Notes: generated from the letters alone by a model not told the origin. Positions 24,619 through 37,390 are shown, numbered from the stretch's first letter. The stretch is 64,000 bases of DNA from Sitta carolinensis (GCA_032173965.1 CM063284.1:115914410-115978409); one strand, 5' to 3'. Program-made: numbers and translations.

Positions 24619-26660
24619 GGGAGAACTAATCTAGCTAAAGTTATTTATTAGGTGAGTGAATGGTTTGAAGTAGTTAAGGAGGAATGTAGTGCTGCTGTAC
24701 TTTAGAAAATGAGATGAAATGACTGCTAGTCACTTCTACTTCCAGGTGAGATATGCACAAGGGCTGTAAAATCACCTCCTAGAGCAGTTCTGAAACTGGA
24801 GAAACCTCAGTAAAATTATGAAATCAAGATTGTTAACTAACATTAATTGTAACATTGCTGATATCCCTTGACTATTTTTCTGCTGGATTTGCAACTTTTA
24901 AAAAATGTATCCCTAAAAGAAATTGACATTTCAAAGTCAAAATTGGGAGTGCTTAAAAGAAAAGACGTATTTGGGTAAGACATGACAACACTTGGATGAT
25001 TGTTAGTTGTTAATATACTAGTTGAAGAGGTAAGGCCAAATCATGTGCTTTTTAAGGAGACATATTTATATGTAAAGCTATAATCTTACACTGATAGTGA
25101 CAGTCTTTTTGAATTAAAAGTGAAGTTTTACCAGTGCGTATAGGAATGTATTTAATTTGCACTCAATACAAATGAGTATGCGCCATGTGTTCATGAAAAA
25201 TCAAATCAGCAGGCTTCTCAGCTGGTGACATAGGAATTTAGCTGTTGGAAGCTTTATGTGTGGAAAGCAAACCAGCCAATGATGTTTGAATGAGGGAAGG
25301 TGGGAAAACGCAGCTGAGCTGAAAAAGTGGTAAAAAATTACTTCAGCAGATGTGAGCAAAGTGTCATCTACAAATGTTAGGCAGAGAAGTGAAAAGTATC
25401 CAGAGGGGACATTTCATGAAAGTGATGTTACTTTTTTCTTTTCTTTTTTTTTTGTGTAGCAGTAATGATACCATTGATTTCAAACTAAAAGCAAGCTGTG
25501 ACAAACATTGTGAGAGATATTCATGTAAAAGGAAGATGCAAGCAGTTGAATCTACAATAGGAAAGACAACTTAAGTACAAAAAATGTCGAATGATTTTCT
25601 GCGAGAATAATAAATGCATCACAGAAAGGTATAGGATTTAACAGAGGGTTTTGCACTGCTAATGTTTTACTTCATGTTCTGTACATTCCTACTATGAAAA
25701 TCTATTGAAAGCTTCTTGAGAAAAACATACCATATGCTGGTGCCATACCTGGTTTAGATCAACTGCAGAAAAAACTACTTACCAAACCTTCTTGAAAGTC
25801 ATATGAGACTGTTTCTGCACTGTTTCCATTCAAAGACTGCTTGACCTTTTGGGAAAAAAACTCCACATGCCCAGTCTATTTCTTTCAGGATATTTCTCAT
25901 ATACAATCAGATAAAAATTAAGTTAAACTTAGATTGTTACTTCTTGTTTTACATACTTTGTTTTATGGTTATATACACAGAAAAAAATGTAAGTACATTT
26001 CCTAGGTTTATTCCCTGAAACATTTTGAGGAACATCTGTTGACAGTTGTGACATAAAGGAGTTGAAAGATCTATCTGAGGGACTGTCATGGTTTTTGTGT
26101 ATGGTAAACTGATGCACAAGTGCTGATACCTTTGTGTAATCAACACCTTTCATAGCAGCACCATCTTAGTCTGGTGGGAAAAATTAATTACAGCTTTTGC
26201 AATGGACTCTAGCTTTTTAATCTCTTTTAGTCTGTTTTGCTTTTTCAGAAAATATCAACTGGGTAGAGGGGGTGAGCATTACATTGCTACAAGAGACCTC
26301 TCCTGAAATCTGAGACTTTTTTGTCTGGATGTCTTGGCTGAATGTTTTGTTTTTCCAGTGTTAACTTACTGTGGTAGGGTACTTTGAATACAGCCAAGCC
26401 AAATATGCTTTGTATCAATTAGGGTTTGGAATATGATTCCTATTTTAAAGACAAGTTATTCATAAGGATGAAGTCCAGTGCAATTTCTGATGAGATACCC
26501 AAAACCAAGTCATTTTCCAGTGTGATTATTGCTATAAGTCTTCTTGTGCCTACTAGGAGTGTAATAATTCTTTTACTTACAAGTATGTTTTTTAAGAATG
26601 ACATACCAAATATTCAGGAAAGGCAAACCCAACAAAGTTTCATTTCAGACCAAAGTGCCT
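24619..26660. other. non-coding stretch, no feature recognised
   Basis: Unique AT-rich DNA with open frames under 75 codons. A pyrimidine tract at about 25434-25455 is the only low-complexity feature. The frame that starts at 26426 and runs into the CR1 fragment is open only by chance. Confidence 0.65.
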
Positions 26661-27070
26661 GTTGGAAGGGACCCACAAGGGTCATTGAGTCCAAGTCCTG
26701 GCCCTGCACAGCACCATCCCCAGGAGTCACACCATGTGCCTTGAGAGCATTGTCCAAATGCTTCTTGAATTCTGTGAGCCTTGGTGCTATGACCACCTCC
26801 CTGGGGAGCCCAATTGCCCTCTGGGAGAAGAACCTTTTCCTGAGATCCAACATAAACCTCCTCTAACACAACTTCAGGCCATTCCCTCAGGTCTTGTGAC
26901 TAGACACCATAGATCAGTATCTGGCCCCCTTCTCTTTACAAAGAAGTTGTAGGCTGTGAAGAGAACTCCCCTCAGTCTCCTCTTTTCCAGGCTGAACAGA
27001 CCAGGTCTTCCTCATATGACTTCCCCTCAAGGCCCTTAACCATCCTTGTTGCCTTCCTTTGGATGCCCTT
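26661..27070 (-). mobile_element. CR1 LINE 3' fragment, about 410 bp
   Basis: Read on the plus strand this is antisense CR1. It starts with the tail phrase GTTGGAAGGGACCCACAAGG. It continues through AAATGCTTCTTGAATTCTG, TGACCACCTCCCTGGGGAGC, GAGAAGAACCTTTTCCTGAG and CTTCAGGCCATTCCCTCAGG to CCTTCCTTTGGATGCCC. The order matches the 3' UTR-proximal region of avian CR1 in reverse. It is the longest CR1 copy here, 5'-truncated in the usual CR1 manner, with no RT or endonuclease frame. Several open frames overlap it on both strands (up to 146 codons on plus, reaching back to 26426). They are incidental. Its tail subtype matches the SINE at 36296. Confidence 0.92.
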
Positions 27071-27701
27071 TTGAGAAAATAAGTTGAAATAAATCCACTG
27101 GATAGTTCTCTTTTTCTTGGCTATGACAACCTTCTAGGAAAAAATAATACTACTGTCTTTTTCGAGATTCAGAGGAATCTAAGAAAAGTGTTAAACTGTA
27201 GCTTATTTCTCAATGTATGAAATAAACTATATCCTGAATGTATACCTATGTATAGGTAGGTATCCTGACGACGTGTTTAGCAAATCCTCAAATACTTAAT
27301 GAAAATATAAGGAACTCTCATTTCCTTTAATAAACTTAAAACCATTCAAAAGCACTACTGTGCCATTAAATATTTTGACATAATTAAATACAATAATAAG
27401 CACTCTTTCTATTAATAGATTTCACCGCTCTTTTGTACTTTCTCTGGTATTAGCTTCTGGTAACACTTTCTCAGTGTTAGCTTCTTGGAGTCTAAAACAC
27501 CACTCAGGACAAAATATTTATTGTGAAGAATGCACATTGCAAGTTATGCCAGTAAGAAGTTATTACGTACTGTAATGTTAGCCAGAAAAAAATCCTGGTG
27601 GTGACAGGCTTTCGAGTGTCTTCAGGGAATCTGCTTGTCTATGAACAATTCTGCTTGTATTTCTCTTCTCTGGGCTATTTAATGTTTCCTCCACCATGTG
27701 G

Positions 27702-27725
27702 TCTAAAAAGATATCTAAAAAGATA
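27702..27725 (+). repeat. 12-bp tandem duplication
   Basis: TCTAAAAAGATA occurs twice back to back. Confidence 0.9.
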
Positions 27726-30700
27726 TCTTATGAAACCTGACTTACCCTGATGAGTTCCACATTCTCCTCAGGGTTGTCCACATTGTGGGTGCTCCAGTGA
27801 CTCATTATTTATGAAACAGATAGTAGGGCAACTAGAATATTACACTCAATATATGTTTTGGGCACTTTTCTGTCCAGTTAGATTATCTTTCTAATAATTA
27901 GCCTTGCAACTCTATAGCAACCATGGTTCCTCACGTTTTTCTTATAAAGGAAACCAAGTTTCCACCTAATACCTACATATTTCCACTTCATTATCTGATC
28001 ACCCTGATAAGTCTTAATCAAGCGCAGCATCTTCTTAAACAAGCCCACTCAAATATTTCACTTAAATGAGAAGGGGGACCCCTTTTAAATACCACCAGGT
28101 ACCAAAGTACCATCTAATATCTGAAATATTTATAATGACAGAATGTAATTATAAATACCCAAAGAATATAAAGTATCTTTTCACTTATTAAATGTTACCT
28201 TTCAGGTAAGAATCACTCAAGTTATTGACTTCAAACGTCATAAGTATCACTTCTAATTAGTTAAAGAAAAAGAGAAAGAACCTCTATGGAGAGATATGGA
28301 TATTTTCTTGGTAATTTCTGCCTCTCTCTCTCCAATAAGTACTGACATAATTTCCTGACAATAACGATGACAGTAAATTAATGGACTAAGAATTTGTTTT
28401 TCCTAAAAGCAAGAGATTATCCAGACCCCCTGCAGTTGATTGTGCTTAGTAAGAGAGGAGGGAAGTACCTCTTAGCAGTGCTTTTACAATAGCTGCCTTC
28501 ATTTGTTATTGTACTGCAGCCTTTTTAAATTTTTTTTTTTTTGTTCCTTTAGGATAGGATATGTAGCATAGGATACTTTCCCCTTGGGAGTTAAAGAATG
28601 CTGTTAAAATGTTTATTGTTTTTGTTGAAGTGGGTGTAATCTCAAAAATCCTGTTTGTTAACTCTGACTTTTATTGATATTACTAATTTTTAAGAAATTT
28701 GGAAAATGAAGTAGTAAAAGTAAATTTAAGTGGAAGGTATCATACTAGGTTATGTTCTGCTCTGACATATGCATGTCCATTTAAACTGATGGATTTTCAT
28801 AGATATAACTCATATATATAACATATATATATAATTAAGAGCAGAACTTAGTGGTCATGCTTCCTCCCCTAGCAGGGGAAGGGAAACTTGGACACCTTAG
28901 CTCTGTAGAAGTAGGTATGCATCCCAAATATTTAGAAAGATATACTGGACTAATTTTAAACACTTCAATATATATGTAATTTCAGAGCCAAGGTATTCTT
29001 TATTATTATAAATTAACAACATGTGATATTATATATACAGGCTATTCAGGATTAAGGGTGAAAAAAAGTGATTGTACATATAATGGTATATATAATTATA
29101 TACAGTACAAGACATTTTCTAGAAAATGTGTGTTGTAGGAGCTGGAAGACCTTTAACTCTGTTGCAAGTGCATCAAACACTGCCCTACCCTATGTGCTGT
29201 TCTAGTGCTAATTAAAATTCCAAGATCATATCAGCAAATTTTGCATAAAAGGGTCCAGAAGAGAAATCCAACAGTCAGGGATGTACAAAATGCTTGCACA
29301 TTAATTTTTAACTTCTCGATGTCCTACAGAAAGTTTGGGTTTTTTTTCCAAATGGGAAGACGTATTTTAACTAGGAGATAATTCAGGCCTAAGAACAAGC
29401 ATAAGATTACTCAAGAGTTAATATTGGTTCAAAAGAATATGAAAGTCTATTGGAGGAATCACTTCTGGGGGCAAGCAACAAAATTTTAAGGCAAAATGAT
29501 CAGACTGGATTCAATTTCTTAGTATATGACTGAATGATCCTCATCTTTTTTGTTGTAGTCCTTTGTTCCTAAACACTGTTAAAATTATCCAATTCTTATA
29601 CTGTTATAAGCTGAGTCTCAAGAACAGCTTGTGGTTCAATAATCCTGTGAGACAAAATAGGAGAAAAACACAAGAATGTAGATTAACCACTGAAAGACAA
29701 AGCTTGTTCTTGTGAATTGAAATAATTTACTTCTAGGGAATAGATGGCAGACAATTAATTTGCAACTTTCCCCACCACTTTTTTCTAGAAATTTTGCTTA
29801 GACACTCTTACACCTGTAGTGGAATTGCAGTTATAAATTCAGTATTACATTGTTTAGAGCATTCACAATTTTATTGGCACACCTCCTCCTGCTTTAAAAA
29901 TAAATTCTTTCCTGATCCATTGTGATTCTTCTCAAATCAGAATTACATAATCAGCAAACTTTTTAATTAGCATTCTTTTAGCTGAATAGACAGGCACTTT
30001 ATTCTGGAATCCCAATGATTGATGGGAAAATTTCCAATCTCTATCATTAATGAAGAGGACACTTTTAAGGAGAAAAATTAATACTAGAAAGAAAACAAAA
30101 GGAGACAATTTTTTTGTGCTTCTCTACTTTACAGCTGTAGAGCCCTCGCATTCAGGGCTCTCTTTTCTTCTGACTGACTTGTGTGAGACTCAGTATGGAA
30201 GCACTGTAGTCACCAACAAGCAAGGAGAATCCATTTAATCAGCCATCAGTCTTGGAGTTTGTGAAGCCACTTGAAGATACTGTACCTTCCTGATAACCCT
30301 TTGTTCCTAAAAGCTTAAAAAAAACCCTGTGTCTGATGAGAACGTGCAACAGACCACCTGCTTCAATTATCTTGGAACAGACTGTATGGAAATGATCCTG
30401 AATTAGAAACATTTAGATCTATTTCCTTGTCTGAAAATTTTCCTTGGAATTAGATAACACAAAACAGCTAGCACTTACAGGTTACCTGTTACCTTGTACA
30501 GTCAGCTGTTGTCTCACTGTCCTTTGTCACACTGTGAATTTTATTCTTTTTAAAGGTATGGTTGTAACATAATTTTTGGAGTTTCCTGTGTGACTTGTGA
30601 AATTTAACATTATGATAACATACATGCAGAATATTTTTTAGAATAGAGATGTAATTCTGGGTCAATGCATTCAGCATGATACGTTCTCATCCTATTTTAA

Positions 30701-33235
30701 ATTGCGCAGTTGAAATTGTCCTAAGTCAACAGATCGAATTGCCTCAATCCTATTTCTCTTATTTGAAGCAAAATAGCTCAGAAATTTTTACCCAGTGATA
30801 CATAAGGTTCCTATAACTGCCAAGAGGATATTCTAAAATGATTTCGAGCTGAAAATAATGTGTTGCAGTATAATATTTATGACATTCAACTTGCTTAGAC
30901 TATCAGAAAGAAGATCAAGAAGTGATTTGATTATGGTGTGCAAGTATTTACGTGAGGAAGAATAACGGATACTAAAGGCTCTTCAATCTGGGACAGAAAA
31001 GACCCAGCGTAATAAAAGCCAGTTGGTAGTTCTTAAATATATGCAAATTCAGGAAAAAAAAAATCACTCTATTTTAACAGGGAAGATAACTAAATATTGG
31101 AAAAAACATTTTAAGTACTTCCACTTCTGAAGCCTTATAAATCAAAACTAGGTGTCTTTCTGAGAGGAATGTTTTCATAAACACAAGCTTTTGAGTCCAC
31201 TTTGGTGTAAGTATGAAATTTGATTGCTCATGTTACAGATGAGGTCAAGCTACTGGTGCAGTTGACTGTCTGGCCTTAAAATCTGTGTATCCATGAATAA
31301 TTTAGCAATACATCTTTGCTTGTTTTGTAAATTCACCAACAATTTGTGTCATGATAATTTCCTCTCAAAAATGCTTGTTGATCTGTTATATCTCCAACTG
31401 TTTTCCCATTCTTCTTTTTCTACCAATATGAGAAAATATTTGTTTGTGTTTGTCTGCTTGAATTTTGAAGGCAGACAAAAATTTTGGTCTATTCAGACAA
31501 ATAATGTCTTTAAAATAATACTGATAAAATTACTTCAAGCCACGTATTCCTTCATTTACAATGCTCTTGTTTACTGCAACTTTCTCAAGGCTACATCTTA
31601 TTACTGTTATCCAATCAAACCTGAAAAATATTGCACTAACTTATCTGATCTAGACAACACTCAGTTCCATTTCATTCCTGTTGTTTCTTGTTTTTTTAGT
31701 TCTTTCTTTATCATGTCACTGTAATGGATAAACAAAAAGCCTTTTAAGTGTATGTTTCCCTGGATCCTCAGTGCTGCTCTCTATGGTAGTTTACTACTAT
31801 AATGAGGTTGCCTATGGTGTAGCTGTCCCTTGCTTTGCACTCTGTACAATTAGTTATGTCACACCAAGTACCTGCAGGCATTACTGTCTTTATAATATCT
31901 GATAACCCCGATTTTATATATAAATGAAGTTTTATACATTTGACTAGACATTAAGCATTGGATTTCCAAAGATGGATGTTTGAATATCAAGTTTAAGTTA
32001 AATTCTCTGCTTTGCTTTCAAGCCTTAAAACAAACTTGTCAAAATGAGTCTTACTAACAGACTATTAAAGACCCTTACTCTTGCTAAAACATGATCTCCA
32101 AAATCCATCTGTAAAACATGCTGCTACAGAATAATACAATAGAGAGATTAACTAACTTTCACAAATGTCACATTGTCACTTTCACATTAGTCACATTGCA
32201 AAAGGCACTACTGGAATGTATGGATACCATTAATGGAGATCAGCATAGGAGACATGCTCTGTCCAGACCTAAAAATGTTTGAAACTTTGCCATGCAGATG
32301 AGGGTCTATCTTGAAAGAATCCAAAGGCACAGAAGCTTCACAGTTTAAATGAGCATTGCATTCTTTTAAATTATGATTTTTTTTCCTTTGTCATTTTAAG
32401 TATTGTTTTATTATATGCTGTATGCTCTACTGCATAGCAGCACTGAAAAAGTAGCCCTTCTCAGTCTTCAGAGCAATACTTACTCAGAAATGGTAACTGA
32501 TAATGTGATCTGTAAATTTAGTTCCTCTCTGTTTTGTACAACTACTGTTATAGTTTTCTTCAGGGAAAGCCAAGAAAAATGTATCTTGAAGGGCTTGCAT
32601 TGTACCTTTATCTTTTAGAAAGCAGTCACCTTTTACAGACCAGATTTGATGAAACCACATATCCTGGGAGAACAGATTTAACTGTAATTGTTTTGTTTTA
32701 AGGATAGGGCATGAATTCACTCTAAGAGAGAAGGCCAGGCAGTTCTTGGCTACAGAACCCAAGAAGGGTGAAGTGATTACCATCTAAAAATGGCAAGTCT
32801 AGAATGAGTTGTTTGTATTATTTTTCTTTTTTGTTACAGCTGCTGTCATGAGAGCAGAATAGTGTTGTGGCAGTTGATATTCTCCTTGCAGATGCTGTCA
32901 CAAGAGAAAAACATGAAAGTATGAATAGCTCCCCATGCCCATGAAGACATCTGAATGCCAGTCTTCTTTAACCTTTTATAGACTTAGCATTGTGACTGAC
33001 GAAGCATTCCAGTAGGCATTCATCCTCCTTCCCCAAAGTTGTTGGGCCTGTACAGGGGAGTCAAAGAATGACAGATAATCAAATGGCAAAGCACAGTAAA
33101 GGGCATAGGTAGTGAAATTTATTCCAGTCTTTTGCTGCAAGTATGGGGCTTTTCACATTTCCAGCCTACCAAAGCAAAGGTTGCAGAGCTAAAAACATAT
33201 CAGGACATGAAGATATTAGATCAATTACGATTATA

Positions 33236-33258
33236 ATGATAATAGTGAAAATTATCAT
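33236..33258. repeat. short inverted repeat (8-bp stem)
   Basis: ATGATAAT at 33236-33243 pairs with ATTATCAT at 33251-33258 across a 7-base loop. A weak AT-rich hairpin, probably incidental. Confidence 0.6.
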
Positions 33259-34338
33259 GAGCCCTAGGCACCTCTTTAAAGTGTCTACGTTTAATAGAGT
33301 AAGCTCGGTGATGCTTCCTTCATGCTATATGTCAGGGTAGAACCTGTCCAACAAAGCTGTTGAAATATTATTGCTACGTATTAACAATTTTTCTTTCTCA
33401 TTTCATATCACCACTTTCAGGAATGTCTTGTTCTCTGTGCTCTCACATATTTATGCCTTTGTAAAATTTTTGAAAATATTTTCCATACATCCTTGACACT
33501 GGTCCACAATTTAGAGTTTTGAACTCTCTTCCTCCTGCCTTACTTGTTTTGCTCAAATGTTGTCTGTTGAATTCACTTCAAGGTGATTTGTCTTGTTTGG
33601 GTTTTTTTTTGACTTTATAATCCATGAATTTACATACTTAATTGCAAAATTCTAGAATATACTCCAAATAGAAAACTGTGCAGGAGCAATGACCCTCAGT
33701 TATTTAGTGCGTATTGCAGTAGGAATTTTAAGGATTTGTAGCATTGCAGAATATCACCCTAGAAATCATGAGGAATTACAAGGAGCATGGTTATCTGAGC
33801 GCTGCTACTTCCAAATATATTTTTTACTCATAAGAAGTTCACAGTTCAGGCCCTTGGGAAGCTCCAGCTAGATCAGATATCATAGACCACTCTGTCAAAC
33901 AGTATGTGTTAGAAATTATAAAATGTATCCATATATGAAATTTGATTTACACATTACACAAGTATAGAAAAAATTATTTACTTTACCTCTTGCCCCTTTA
34001 AAGAGATAGAAGTGTCTGGAGGTTCTTTTAGACAGAAATAACTTAAGAATTTGCCTTTTCTTTTTCTGTCCTAATGAAGGGTAGTAGTCAAGGAAATTCT
34101 CATTGCATGAGTTCTCAGAGAAGAAAACCCTATGCCTCCTTGGAAAATAAAAGTAAGTTTCTAGTAAAAAAAGCTAGAAGCACTCTTTAAAAACTATAAA
34201 ATTGTATTTTTTAGCAATTCAACCACTTATCACTAAGCTCAGATGCTGTAAATACTTATGACTGCTCATTACTGCAACCTTGTAAGTAAACCTGAGTTCA
34301 GATTCTACAAGAACAAAGATATATATATGATGTATATA

Positions 34339-34389
34339 CTAGATGACCTTTAAAGGTCCATTCCATCCCAAACCACTCTATGATTCTAC
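34339..34389 (+). mobile_element. CR1 LINE extreme 3' tail
   Basis: CTAGATGACCTTTAAAGGTC, a diverged CCATTCCATCCCAAACCA and TCTATGATTCTA form the last 50 bases of a sense-strand avian CR1, ending in the octamer-type ATTCTATG motif. Nothing upstream matches, so this is a very strongly 5'-truncated insertion. Confidence 0.85.
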
Positions 34390-36295
34390 ATGAATAAGCA
34401 TTTCAAGCATAAAAGGTGTCATCCCAAAAATATGTAAAAGATCAAACATTTGTTGTTGGAATAAAAGTCAAAACTTTTCCAAACAGTTTTAAGATAACAA
34501 TATAAAAGCAAATCTTAGATTGAAAGCCTTCATATTGCACTTGCACAATATGGCAGTATGCACACGTGATGCAGTATTTTTACAATTTTTATAAGGTTAG
34601 TCGATTAGTATACTTATCAAATATTGCCCAGTTAGATGAGCAGTTGGTTAGGGAATTTTCCCCTGTGTACTCCCCCACTGGAATTGGTCCAGGGGCTTCT
34701 TTTTCCCGTTTCTTCTTGTGTCTTCTCAGATTCTGGCTGGAAAACAAAACGTCCTTGTTGTAGGTTCTCAAAAACAAAACTAAACAACATTCCAGGAATG
34801 TGTTAAAAGGTTAGCATATTGCTCTAAAATGTAGGGAAAAAGGGTAGGAAAAATACTAGAAGCTACAGCCATGTATTAGTAGTCTACAAACCTACAAATA
34901 TATAAAAAGTATATATAAAAACTTAAAAATATTTGGACATCATATTCACTGTTCCCATTCTTTATAATTGTATTTATTCTTCACTTGAGAGGGTTTTTTT
35001 GCCACATAAATCCTCTAGAGATGAGAAAGATTGCATTTTATAAAATACTGCAAATATACAAAATTTCCTAAAAAAGAACAGTAGCACAGCTTAGGTTCAG
35101 GCAACGCTGCAAAATGGACAAGAGCCCCACAACATGACTGGGAAAAAGTCTGCACTATAGATGATGTGCCAAATCAAAACACACATCCAAAAAGACTGAA
35201 CAAATTGTACTTGGGGGACATTTTTTTCTGTAGTAAAGAGATTATCTGTTTGTTTTTCCTGTCTAATTTAATGTAAATATATCATGAATGACCTTTCTTT
35301 CTTTCCTTCCCTCCCTCCTGAAATGCTTTCTCTGAAATATAATATCAAAACATCTGGTTTACACTATAGCCTTTTTTTATGTTGACTTTCTGCTCTAGAG
35401 AGATATTTGTTATGTAATATAATCTTAATGTAGTAACCAATTCTTTTCATATTAGCACAGCAACATAATACCATTGGTGACATTCAATATATTTACCTTG
35501 GTAGTGATGGGAGCCAATAAAGCAATAAAAAACTCAAAATGCAATTGTAAATTTATTATTTTACATACTGTCCATTTATTTTTGCAATTACATAGAAATA
35601 ACTAAGCATAATCTTTTCTCATAAAAACTCTTCTCAGCTGGTCTACATGTCAATCTAGATATTTAGAATACCATTCTCTTTTCTGCATGCTTTTGGAAAA
35701 ATATTAGCTAAATATTTTGCAATTCTTAAAATGTGATTTTCTAGGAGGATATCTGAAAAAATTTGCAGAGGAGTTAAATACTTATATTTAAATGTGCTAT
35801 CTTTTGTGATTTTGAACATCTCCCCTCAATACTGTTAAGTCTAAATCCCTTAAACCAAACTTTTATTGCTTCTAACTTAAAATAAAAATAATATATTATA
35901 TTTGAGATTGTGGCTTTTTCTTTAAAGACACTCAATTTCCTTGGCTTCACAAATCTGCAAAAAATTGACTCAGAGGCAGAGAGGAACACAATGGCTGACA
36001 CCTTATAACTGTCCTGGGAGCTCACCCTTGACACTGGGTTTTTTGTCCAGAAGGCTGATTATTATCATCAGTCTTAATGAGTGCTAGGAACTTGTGTTAG
36101 ATCTTACTTTTTTCTATTATGAACATATAGCAGTAAGTACATATTGAAAACAAAGCAAGAAGAACAAGAACGTACCAAACCAGAATATCACACCGAATGC
36201 CTTACACTGTCATGGCAAGAGAACAACAGGGAGAGTGACATTCACAGGCAGTACTGCCCTGGAATGCATCTCCTGCAAAGTGATAAAGCACTATA
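34390..36295. other. non-coding stretch, no feature recognised
   Basis: Unique AT-rich DNA. A TTTC/TTCC/TCCC pyrimidine tract at 35292-35319 is the only simple repeat. No gene is seen. Confidence 0.65.
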
Positions 36296-36436
36296 ATCAC
36301 AGAATATTCTGAGTTGGAAGGGACCCACAAGGATCATTGAATCCAGCTCTGAAGTGAATGGCTCATTCAGGGATTGGACCCATAATTTTGGCACTATTAG
36401 CACCATGTTCTGACCAGCTGAGCTAATCTTAGGGCC
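36296..36436 (-). mobile_element. tRNA-Ile-derived SINE with CR1 tail (TguSINE1-like)
   Basis: On the minus strand the element begins with GGCC, then TAGCTCAGCTGG, the A box (plus 36414-36425). Next comes TGCTAATAG with an AAT isoleucine anticodon (plus 36396-36398), then GGGTCCAATCC, a decayed B box (plus 36371-36381). Directly after the tRNA body it runs into a CR1 3' tail (plus 36296-36350) ending in CAGAATATTCTGTGATT. A tRNA-Ile head with a CR1 tail is the structure of TguSINE1, described from passerine birds. Such elements are transcribed by RNA polymerase III and copied by CR1 reverse transcriptase. Substitutions in the B box and anticodon arm indicate an old, inactive copy. It is not a functional tRNA gene: the stems are disrupted and the sequence continues into the LINE tail. 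Confidence 0.88.
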
Positions 36437-36903
36437 ATAATATTGAAACACACATGGAAGAAAGTGATTTCACTGAGTTTTTCATTGTTACCTTCATTCA
36501 GTCAACCACTGCCTTAGGTGGTACAACTGAAACAAGCTGATAGACTTTACTGGGCATTGTTCTTATTTTAAGAAGGACATTGTTTTCATGAAAAATATTC
36601 CCATGTCTTCTGCTTTTAACAGACAAATATGAAGGAATGTTATTACAAACATTTTGTAATAACAGATTTAGCACAAAATCTATCATGTTTTTACAAACCA
36701 TCTAGACCATTTATGCATTTTATAGCGTGGTTGTAACTCACAAATATACCCTACATTATCTTCAGAAGGATTAAAATCATTGATAAATATTTATCTGCTT
36801 CTGCTACTGCTTACTTTAAAGAAAATGTCATAGGAAATTACTTGAAAAATCTTATTTTATGTCTTTGGTCTAACTAAACAAAATTTAAGCTGTGTATTGT
36901 TAC
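36437..36903. other. non-coding stretch, no feature recognised
   Basis: Short unique AT-rich spacer between the SINE and the LTR fragment. Nothing recognised. Confidence 0.6.
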
Positions 36904-37125
36904 TGTGATGCAGATAGAAACACACAGTAACACACACAACAGGTGTTCAGGCAGAGAAGAAGAAAGGAAGTCTCTGGTTTATTGTTGACTTCATATATAT
37001 AAGTTTCTGGACAGTGATCAGAGATTGGACAGAGAAGTTACCACCTCTCCATCTCCACTGGTCACTTGAGAAGTCCATCAGGTGATCTCTTTTACAAAGG
37101 AATGCAAACATGATCCTTGTTTATC
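36904..37125 (-). mobile_element. endogenous retrovirus LTR fragment, ERVK/alpharetrovirus-like architecture
   Basis: On the minus strand a U3-like segment with GTAACTTCTCTGTCCAATCT leads to a TATATATA box (plus 36993-37000). An AATAAA polyadenylation signal follows after only about nine bases (plus 36978-36983). A U5-like stretch then runs to a possible CACA end (TGTG at plus 36904). The very short TATA-to-AATAAA spacing is a feature of avian alpharetrovirus-type and related ERVK LTRs. The 5' limit is not visible and 37125 is approximate. No retroviral coding sequence, primer-binding site or partner LTR is seen nearby, so it looks like a solo or truncated LTR. Confidence 0.5.
36978..37000 (-). 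promoter_or_regulatory. LTR TATA box and poly(A) signal
   Basis: Minus-strand TATATATA (36993-37000) followed by AATAAA (36978-36983) within the LTR fragment. They could in principle act as a cryptic promoter or terminator, but activity cannot be judged from sequence. Confidence 0.4.
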
Positions 37126-37226
37126 TTACAATTCATGAGAACTGACTCCACTATACTAAAAAAATCAGAAGGCTTATTTTCAGAGACAACAGTGTATCTT
37201 GTATGTTATTAATATTTTTTGTGTTT

Positions 37227-37331
37227 GCCTTCCTTCCTTCCTGCCTGCCTTTCTGCCTTCCTGCCTTCTGCCTTCTGCCTCCTTCCGACACTTCCTTCCT
37301 TCCAACACTTCCTTCCTTCCCTCTCTCTCTT
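37227..37331 (+). repeat. compound (CCTT)n/(CTGC)n pyrimidine microsatellite
   Basis: About 105 bases made mostly of CCTT, CTGC and CTTC units, with two copies of ACACTTCCTTCCTT inside and a CT run at the end. The long polypyrimidine strand can form triplex DNA in principle. The serine/proline/leucine-rich plus-strand frame through it is an artefact. Confidence 0.92.
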
Positions 37332-37351
37332 GATTTTTAAAACTTCAATTA

Positions 37352-37390
37352 AATTATCATGTTTTATATTTGTAATTATCATGTTTTATA
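37352..37390 (+). repeat. 17-bp direct duplication, period 22
   Basis: AATTATCATGTTTTATA occurs identically at 37352-37368 and 37374-37390. Confidence 0.9.

Larger units (their letters stand above)
27071..34338. other. non-coding stretch, no gene recognised
   Basis: AT-rich unique DNA. Simple AT-alternating segments lie near 28800-28835 and 29020-29105, and a 12-bp tandem duplication (TCTAAAAAGATA) occupies 27702-27725. The longest open frame, 143 codons at 31293-31724 plus, is rich in F, L, S, Y and C as expected of AT-rich random sequence and shows no domain. Short (TCACATT)-type echoes occur at about 32165-32200. Confidence 0.65.

Noticed and set aside
26426..26866. Plus-strand 146-codon open frame
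   Set aside because: More than a third of it is antisense CR1 LINE sequence and the rest has no coding features.
31293..31724. Plus-strand 143-codon open frame
   Set aside because: Composition is dominated by F, S, L, Y and C as expected from T-rich DNA. No domain, conserved motif or exon boundary is seen.
36357..36436. tRNA-Ile gene
   Set aside because: The tRNA-like body has a decayed B box and disrupted stems and runs directly into a CR1 tail, so it is a SINE head and not a tRNA gene.
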